A DNA stretch of 64,000 nucleotides, taken from contig NC_086254.1 of the NCBI RefSeq assembly GCF_021018805.1, positions 25,791,300-25,855,299 of the forward strand, read 5' to 3'. Shown here in pieces: positions 56,458-64,000 of this stretch (positions within the stretch are counted from its first letter, which is position 1; each line of letters starts with the position of its first letter). The notes beneath the pieces are model-generated. The model made no database searches and was not told where the DNA came from. It worked only from the letters and a program-made list of their open reading frames with translations. The stretch comes from Prinia subflava (lineage: Eukaryota; Chordata; Aves; Passeriformes; Cisticolidae). A program made the position numbers and the translations under genes.

Positions 56458-59400
56458 GGGAAAATTCATTAGTGAATGTTTGTGCTTCTTAACTGCTAGA
56501 AAGCATCTGGCCAGTGCACAAGATTCTTTTTTTTGTTTTTTTCTTCATAGGAAGATCCTGAGAAAAATGTTCCTGACACGTGGTTCTGAGTCAGCACTGT
56601 TCATTTCTATAGATTTGACCTTAAGCCAGCAGGAATTTTTTTCCCTGAAGGCAAGTGTCTTCCATTGGCCTTTCCTTAAAAATATTTTTAATTGCTCGAT
56701 GAAGATAACAATAGCACAGTGTGAAGTTTAGAGAAGTGTAAGTACAGAATGTCCTGTCTGCACCAGCTGAAGTCTGAGTGTTCCTTGTACTTACCCTGCT
56801 GGTGTGAGGGAATGGGGTCCCTGCTCCTTCTCCTTCCCAGATGTGCTTTTTGTAAGACAGGTTTGATTGTGGTGATTTTATAAAATAATGGAGCCTGTTA
56901 TCTATGCAAAGTCAACTCTAATTCTTCACAGAAGATGATGAATTGGATTTTTTTTTTGATGAAATAGATACTATTTTTGTGAGAAGATGAAGAAGAATGG
57001 AGATAATGTTTTGAAATATTTTAATGCAGAAAGAATTCTTTTTAAGACAAAGTATTAGGGACCAGACAGCTTCAATAATGAAAGATTAAGAAAATAGAAT
57101 GTGTATTTTTATACCCTGGAATCTTCACTGTGTTTACAGACAGCTTTCCTGGAAGTTCATTTTGTAGGCCTTGATGTTTTTTGTCATTTAGGGGAAATGA
57201 CCAAATTTCAAATTCCACATGGATGTATTTGAGTAATTCAAATTAAGACTTTTAGCAGAGACTGTATGGCCTGGTTTTCAGAACTGGTAGCCTCTCAAAA
57301 CATAAAAACCAGACTCTTAGGGGAAGAATTTAAAGGGTGTTGTAAGTTCAAGTAAAGATATATTTTGATACAGAGGATACGGATTTTTAGTGACCTAAGA
57401 GGACTCTTATTTATCCCATGGTCCAGTCTAGCTTGGCTTCTTAAGGTTTAGAGAGATGAGATGGGGAAATGTCCTACAGAAAGAAATTGTACAACCAGGA
57501 TTGGGTCCTGTCCTTAGGCCTTCTGTCTTGTGGCTGTGAAATACAGGAGAATACAAAGGACAGTTCAGAGAATATTCAAGTGTCACTTGATCTGTTACAA
57601 TTTCAAATCAATCACAGCAGCTAGGGACAGGATCTTGTTAATGTGAAATTCTAAAGAATGTTTTTTACTTTCACTTTAAAATCCTGGTCATCCACCAGTC
57701 CCAATCTTCGTGAGAAGTGAGCTGAGGTCTGGTGACCAGATTTCTGCAAGTTGGGTCCTTGGCATTGATAGAAAACGAAAAAGTAGCAAATACTAAAGAG
57801 TACATCATGTATATAGCTAAATTGCACTTCTCTTGGTGAGCTCATCTTGGTTTTAAGATGCTTAGCTGTTTCTATCTTTCATTGTGCCTACCAGATCTTC
57901 AGCTTTGTAAAATTTCAAAGCATGAATTTGTATGTAGTTTGAAAAGTGAGAATATTAAGAAATGTAGTAATAGAGTATTTTACAGTATATAAAAACATTG
58001 CTCAGGAATAGTCTAAGAAATATTTTTGTGGTTTTTTTCCTAGTCTACTGGAGACCAAATGTGAAATTTTGAATTGGTAAAGGAAATGAATGTAACAGAC
58101 AGTATTACATTTCCTGAATCAGTATTTATAAAGTCACACTTAATGTGCATTGTAGTTGCATGTACATTCAGCTCTATGCAATCCAAGTGAAACTCAGTCT
58201 GAGATGCTCAAAGGCAGAGGAATGGGCTGTGGCAGAGGGGTGGTGGCACTCAGGATGGGACAACACCAGCAGCTGCAGAGGACCAGCACATCCCAGTGCT
58301 GCTGTTTCACCCTTTTGTTTTGGTCCAGCCTCCTGTATTTCAGCTTTTATAGATGAAAGGTTCCTGCTCCCAGTGCTAGTATTTCAAGCTCTGAATTCTG
58401 CAAGCCTGCCTTAGCCAAGTTTTCCTGATTCACATGAACAGTAGTGAAAAATAGGAGAGCTGCTTTCTGCTTTGCCAGTGATCAGGATTTTAATGCACTA
58501 TTCTAGTTCACTGTTACAAGCACCAAATCTGAGGTGAGCAGGATCCAAGCAATAATCAGAACAGCAGTTTTTTAAAACAAATTCTGTTAGATGCAGTAAA
58601 TAATTTAGCATGTTGTATAGCACTGAATATTGCTGGATGCTAAATTTTCTAAATGGAAGCTTTCCTGGGTTGTAAGAGGGCATGTAGATATAGGCACATC
58701 TTGCATGGTCTCTTCTTTAAGAATAAATAAACCCCATTTCTATCAGCTGTGACCAGAGCAAAGGTGATTGGCACTGGGAAAAGTATTTGGTGACAGAGGT
58801 GGGAAAGTTTAATGTGATATTTGTCATCTTATGGACACCAGTCTGTCATTGGAGATGAAAAAGTGAAGCAGGTGGAGGTGGTGATGCCACTTCAAAGAAG
58901 TCTGAAAAGTCTTGTTCATCCCTGGGCTCCGTGTGGGGTCTGGCCAAGTGAGTTTGTCCCACGTGATAATCACACCAGTCTCATTTCTGTCACTTATTTG
59001 ACACCCTTGTCTTTGTTCACACACAGAAACTGAAATCATTTGCCTCAACAAACATCTCTTGGCCTGAGCAGACCTGCAGGGGCTGGGGTTTATCCCATTT
59101 CCATTTTAACTTCACCATGTTCTAGGCCTGCAGATGAAAGAGCTCCTTTTATGAAGAGGACTGTGGTTTATATTTCTTTCATTTTGTATCGCTGGATATT
59201 GTCACTTCTGAACAGAGCAGAAAAACTTCAAACACATTCAGTTTAAAATTAATTATTAAGATTCTTCCACAGCACCGTGTTTGTGTGGCTATTTGCCTTT
59301 TTTTTTCAAGGTTTAGCAATATGATCATGTGGATCTAAGCCTAGCACTGGTGATGCTTCTTGAAGAACAGATTACTGTGATGTGAGATATTTAAACAGAG

Positions 59401-61868
59401 AGATTTATTTATTTTTGCTAGAGAATGTAAAGGTTTAGTGTTCTGCAGTACAGAACAAATCTGCTCAGGTTGTATTTTAAACAAACAGCCAGACTCTGCT
59501 TCAATCACATGAGTGTAAACTTTGAACAGCTCAGTGAAATGACCCTGTTAGAAGATGTGAAGAAACAGAATTTCACTCCAATATGTATAAACTATTTTCC
59601 TTAGTAATGCTAATGTATTTTTTGTGCATCACGTGAAGAAATTTAAAGCAATACTGTTTTTCTCTTGCCATGCTCCTTTTTTCTGCATTTCTTGCATCTC
59701 ATGCTGAGGGCAATGATGTTTCCCCATGCTGTTCTCAGGTGGATGCAGCAGGATAATGCTGCAGGGAGGCTTGTGCTGATTCCATCAGGCTAAACTGCCC
59801 TGTTTGACTCCAGACTCTGAGCTCTGCCCTCATCCTGTCACTGTTTGTTCTGTGTTTCACTCATTGTTATTTGAGGTAACTTTTGTAATTGCTATTTAAA
59901 GGATCTTGTTAGAATTCAGAGAGAATTTTGACAGTTTTTTCAGCTGGTATGTTCTTTTTTGGAGCTGATACTTTAAATTTCTACAGTATGAAATTACCTA
60001 GAATGTACTATTTTTTGCCTTATTTTAAAGGTATTGAGCCTTCGTCGCTCCCATTGCATTAGTGGTTTTTCATCTGAAAAATAAACTGAAAAACGTGCTG
60101 TAGGGACTGAACTTGATTAACTGAGGATTTGCAGACCAGCTTTTGATGTTGGTATTCATGTATTCTTATTTATTTGAACTTTTTGTGGATATTTTTCCTA
60201 GTAATTCCATGGGAAAGTGATCTTGTCATTCAAAAGTACCGTATATTTGCTACAATAAAAGTGAGATACTGCCCTGCTTGTTGCTGAGTTGTATTTTCTT
60301 CTCGAGATGGCACCACTGGATTTTCATGGAGAAAATTCTGCTGTTGCAGTGTCGGGTGCAGGGGGTGGTTCAGCACATCCCGGCTGCTGCTGGCCAAGGG
60401 AAGCCATAAAAACCCGGAATTTTCCATAAAACCCGGAATTTTCCTTCATTTTCGGGCAATTCCATCCGGGATACAGCATGCGGGAAAACCCGGACCGGAT
60501 TTTGGCCGGAGTACGGAATGGAGTCACCCGGTTGGAGCGAAAATCCGGACTGGATTTAGGCCGGAGTACGGAATGGAGTCACGCGGTTGGAGCGAAAATT
60601 GGAGGGTTTTTTTGGGTTTTTTTTGTTTTTTTTTTAGTACGGAATGGAGCAAAACCAGGACTGGATTTTTTTCTGCAGTGGGCAATGAGTATAAATTTAT
60701 TTCACACAAAATTTGTCCGTGCATTCAGCTGAGGCTGATCCAGAGGCAAATAAAGGGAGGACAGTGAGATTTTTATGTTCTCATGCTGAAAAATGGGGTT
60801 TTTTTGCTATTTTTGTAATATTTATAGTAAGCTTTACAAATTTGCATTGTGAAGTATCACACAACACTTTTACATTCAGAACATTCCTGCTATTTGAGTT
60901 TTTCCTGCTGTCCAAGCCTTTGTGTCCTGCCCTGCTATTTACTATTGCTGTTATTTGTGAGTGCTGCAAGATCCCTCCTGCCTTCCTGCCTACCTGAGTG
61001 TGGCCTACTTGACACAATCTATTGCTTTTCTTCTCACCTGAACAGGAGATGAGTTCTTCCATAATTCTTCCTTTCACAGCTTCCAAAATACCAAATTATT
61101 GAAATGAGAATAAACCTTGTGCCCAGTAAGAGTAAAGCCGGAGAATGGAAAATGCTGTGAGAGGTGTTTTCACAGAAGCCAGAACCTTCCCCCTGCTCTC
61201 TGCCACTCTCTGTTTCTTAATTTTTAATTTCCTGCTTCCTTGTTGTAGTTTTGTGTTTAATGTATTTTTCTCACCCTGTGTGGGAAGTTAAACTCCAGAT
61301 ATACAAGTTCATCCTTGCTTGGTGGCCTTTGGGTGGAGCAGGACACACCAGCTTTCAAATAGGCTTTGACAGAACTGTCTCTTGTTTCAAAGTCTGAAAT
61401 CAGAGAGAAGCAGCTTTCCTGGGCATAAACCCAGATAAACCCAGCTCCCATTGAAAGTAAAGTTTTTAAAGTGTTTACTCTTTTAGGGAATGGCATTTCC
61501 AAGGAACTCTTGAATCAAGACACGTGTTTACGGTTGTAAAATAGCAATAAAATTGCAGTCGTGGCCCATTTATTGTGTGTGGAAGTGGCAGGTACGGACT
61601 GAGTGAAGCAACCTAACACCACAGGAGGACTGAGCTTTGCTTGGAGACAGCTGAGTTTGATAGAAACAACAGTTCAGGTTTTTTCACTCTGTCTGAGGGG
61701 CTGGAAATACACTTTGTCCTCTGGGGCTGCCCACAGGGCTGGACCCGGGTGGAAATGCTGGCGACAAAGCCCTGGACTGCAGGGAGCCATCTCACAACGC
61801 TCCACAGACCTGGCTCTGCTGCACCTGGATGCTCCCACCTCCCACAGCAGCATCTTCTGAGGTCCCCC
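56458..61868 (+). other. FAM217B 3' UTR and intergenic DNA up to CDH26
   Basis: No coding exon was found. Candidate plus-strand AATAAA signals lie near 58723 (a doubled AATAAATAAA), 60081 and 60253; the first is a reasonable end for FAM217B. The interval also holds an unusual CpG-rich tandem repeat at 60408-60670. The rest looks like unique AT-rich DNA. Confidence 0.5.
60408..60670. repeat. CpG-rich 55-bp tandem repeat with flanking short duplication
   Basis: Two near-identical 55-bp units (60485-60539 and 60540-60594) contain 'ggccggagtacggaatggag' and 'cggttggagcg'. A degraded third copy ('agtacggaatggagc') follows at 60638-60670 after a T-rich insertion. Just upstream, 'aaaacccggaattttcc' occurs twice (near 60411 and 60428). 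The segment is rich in CpG within AT-rich intergenic DNA. Confidence 0.85.
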
Positions 61869-63984
61869 ATGGTCCTGCTGCGCCCCTGGGAGCTGCTCCT
61901 CATCCTGCTGCTGCTGCAGGTGGGCTGGGCTGGGACATGGGCAGGGGGTGGCTGCAGGTGGGCTGGGCTGGGATGTGGGCAGGGGGCTGGCTGCATGGCT
62001 GGAGGATGGAGCCAGACTCTTCTCGGGGTGCTGAGCAGTAGGATGAGAGGCAATGGGCAGGACATTCCACCTGCACGTGAGAAGAACGTCTGTGTGGGTG
62101 GCTGGGACTGGAACAGGCTGCCTGGAGGGGTGGTGGGGTCTCCTTCCCTGGGGACACTCAGAATCCGTGTGGACACAATCCTGAGCAGTGTTCCTGAGGG
62201 GACCTGCTGGAGCAGGGAGGCTGGACCAGCCGATCTCCAGTGGTCCCTTCCCACCTTTAACCCCTCTGTGACTGTCCCTGCTGGTGGCTCCTCTGCCCCA
62301 GCTCCTGGGCTCAGGTCTGGGAAGAGATTTCCAGGGCTGGGGACCCTCTGCTCATCCTGCTGGGAATTCTGGAGTGCTCCTGTCTGGCTGAGCACGCTGG
62401 TGCTGGGGGTGACTCCGCCACCATCACCCCCCCAGGAATTCAGTGGAGTTTCCATGAGTGTTTCTGTGGGATTCGTGGTCCTGTACTGGGTTATTCCTTT
62501 CCAGCAGTGCCTCTGGCTGGAACAGAGACAGCTCTACCCTGAGCCATGGCTGTGCAGGGGAACAAGAAGAGTGGGGAAGCCAGAAAATGCACAGTTAAAG
62601 CTCTAAAGTGATTAAAAATGATTACACATAGAAAAGGGGAACACAGCCTGTTCTGGGGGTCCAGCAGGGCTGACTCTGGAGCAAATCCAACAAAGACAAC
62701 TCACAAGTGCCCACTTGCAGCCTTGCTTGCTGTTTTCAGAGCTTTTCCCTGGGTGTAAACAGCTTTACAGCCCCAAGGCATTGCTGGTGACCCCATTCAT
62801 AGCTCAGCAGTTTATAACCATGACAGTTTTACAAGTATTTTGTTTCTTCAGAATAAAGTGACAGGGTAAAGGCCTTTGGTCATGTCTGGGCAGGCAGAGA
62901 TCGGTTTCATTTTTAGAAACATTAAATAATGTTTGTCTGCAATAAACCTCAAGATTTCCAAGGAAGTTGTTGAGAAGTAGGAGAAAGGTGTCCAAGTTAC
63001 CTGTGAGCTAATGGCAATGGTTTAATTTGAGCACTGTCATAGTCCTTTGAGATGAAAGATTTCCCGTAAAAAGCAGTGTTTGAAGCCTGGGCAGGAAGCT
63101 TGCATTTATATGCAAAGGCAAATTGTGCCAATTTTGGTGTAGCCACCATTCTCAGTGATTTATTTTACTCATCTGAGTTAGAAATTTTGGTCCAGCAATC
63201 ACCTTCTGGTAAATCAGCTGTGTTCAGAGCACTTCAAGTCACATCACAGAGCCCCTAAGATTCTGAAATTCTCCCCAGACTTAACTCTTTTTTTACAAAA
63301 GTCAGTTTATGTCCTGTCAACACCAGATAGCCACTAAAGGAGCAGAGAGATGTGTGAATATTTAAAAGTGGAGATACTTGATTTAGGAAAAGCCACAGAT
63401 GTGATACCAAAGACTGGTATCTGCATGGACACAGCATTTTTATGGGGTCTGGCATCTCCTGACCACAAGAATTGCTCTCACAGCTCTGATGGCATTCTCG
63501 TGGCATTTGGAATGAAATGGATGATATTTGGGATGATATTTGTGATGATATTTGTGCAGTTAAGGGTTAGACACAATTCAACACAATACTGTCAAAACTG
63601 GATCAATATGTTTCTCTGAAGGCAAATTCCTCCTAGACAACACATCAAGATTTTCTAGTGACCCACACTTGTCATAATCACTTTTCTTCTTTTCACAAGG
63701 TTACTGCTGCTGACAGTTTTTCTCATGAAATTGAAAATTTCAGTTTAAGGCAAGCCATCAGAAGGAAGAGTTTCCAGGTTTGTAGTCAACATTATACAAT
63801 AACAGATACACAGCAGCTAACTGTGTAAACTGTGACACTAAACTCTGTTTTTATCCAACAGGGGATGGATTCTTATCAGTCAGACAGTCTGGCACCTCTG
63901 AAGAGAACAAAAAGGGCCTGGATTATCACCACCATTGATGTTGAAGAGGAGGACAAAGGACCATTCCCCAAATATGCTGGACAG
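61869..63984 (+). CDS. CDH26: Cadherin-26, first three coding exons (3' part outside window)
   Basis: CDH26 is a cadherin-superfamily membrane adhesion protein. Exon 61869-61919 encodes a signal peptide (MVLLRPWELLLILLLLQ). Exons 63700-63777 and 63862-63984 follow in phase 0, with AG acceptors and GT donors. Exon 3 contains the furin-type site RTKR followed by AWIITT. This places a Trp at position 2 of the mature chain, as in strand-swapping cadherins, followed by EEEDKGPFPKYAGQ, the start of the first cadherin repeat. The prodomain is thus very short. Identification rests on this conserved start and on the position after FAM217B. The first exon is assigned on signal-peptide character, phase and distance, so it is less certain than the other two. 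The gene continues beyond 64000. Confidence 0.88.
61920..61997. repeat. 38-40-bp tandem pair directly after the CDH26 signal-peptide exon
   Basis: 'gtgggctgggctggga' followed by 'gggcagggggtggctgcag' occurs twice in tandem (61920-61957 and 61958-61997). The first copy begins exactly at the splice donor of the exon, so a second donor-like 'cag/gtgggct' lies 38 bp downstream. Use of that second site would shift the frame, so the first is preferred. Confidence 0.8.
62040..62280 (+). mobile_element. CR1 LINE 3' fragment
   Basis: The sequence follows the CR1 3' region in sense orientation: 'aggctgcctggaggggtggtgg', 'tctccttccctggggacac', 'gacctgctggagcaggg' and 'tctccagtggtcccttccc'. It is diverged and truncated, and lies in CDH26 intron 1. 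The open frames across it are not genes. Confidence 0.85.
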
Positions 63985-64000
63985 GTACAAACCACCTTGT

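Noticed and set aside
61641..62606. 321-codon plus-strand frame and a 280-codon minus-strand frame
   Set aside because: They cross the CDH26 signal-peptide exon, its intron, a tandem pair and a CR1 fragment. GC-rich sequence keeps them open by chance.

Overview
This is vertebrate nuclear DNA, almost certainly from a bird. Genes are split into short exons with GT-AG junctions, and the repeats include CR1-type LINE 3' ends (3206-3628, 12366-12530, 62040-62280) with the bird/reptile 3' tail. The gene order PHACTR3(+) - SYCP2(-) - PPP1R3D(-) - FAM217B(+) - CDH26(+) is the order I know from human 20q13.33, so this is the orthologous block (bird chromosome 20 by inference).

Layout. 1-9829: the last part of a long PHACTR3 intron, with CR1 sequence and a 63-bp minisatellite. 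9830-17648: the last five coding exons of PHACTR3 (two RPEL motifs and the PP1-binding C-terminus). 17649-21412: a convergent 3'-to-3' interval with a 16-copy minisatellite. 21413-43149: the complete coding region of SYCP2 on the minus strand. I rebuilt 43 coding exons whose phases all agree, giving 4383 nt and 1460 residues; about two junctions are uncertain. 43920-44400: the SYCP2 CpG-island promoter with an array of CCAAT and GC boxes. 44400-49833: gene-poor DNA, probably including the PPP1R3D 3' UTR. 49834-50754: the PPP1R3D coding exon, with an upstream exon at 50989-51470+ that holds an unexplained 161-codon ORF. 51470-52290: a GC-rich promoter shared by PPP1R3D (-) and FAM217B (+), with a minisatellite. 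53140-56457: FAM217B, four coding exons, 563 residues, including eight 14-residue repeats. 56458-61868: FAM217B 3' UTR and intergenic DNA. 61869-63984: the first three coding exons of CDH26, which runs off the right edge.

The genes do not form one pathway. SYCP2 builds the meiotic chromosome axis with SYCP3. PHACTR3 and PPP1R3D are unrelated protein phosphatase 1 partners (actin-linked and glycogen-targeting). CDH26 is a cadherin and FAM217B has no known function. The most unusual features are in SYCP2: an apparent AT-AC intron, two apparent GC-AG introns, a tandemly duplicated coding exon, and a promoter built from 32-34-bp repeats. No prokaryotic system, CRISPR array, tRNA or rRNA gene was seen.
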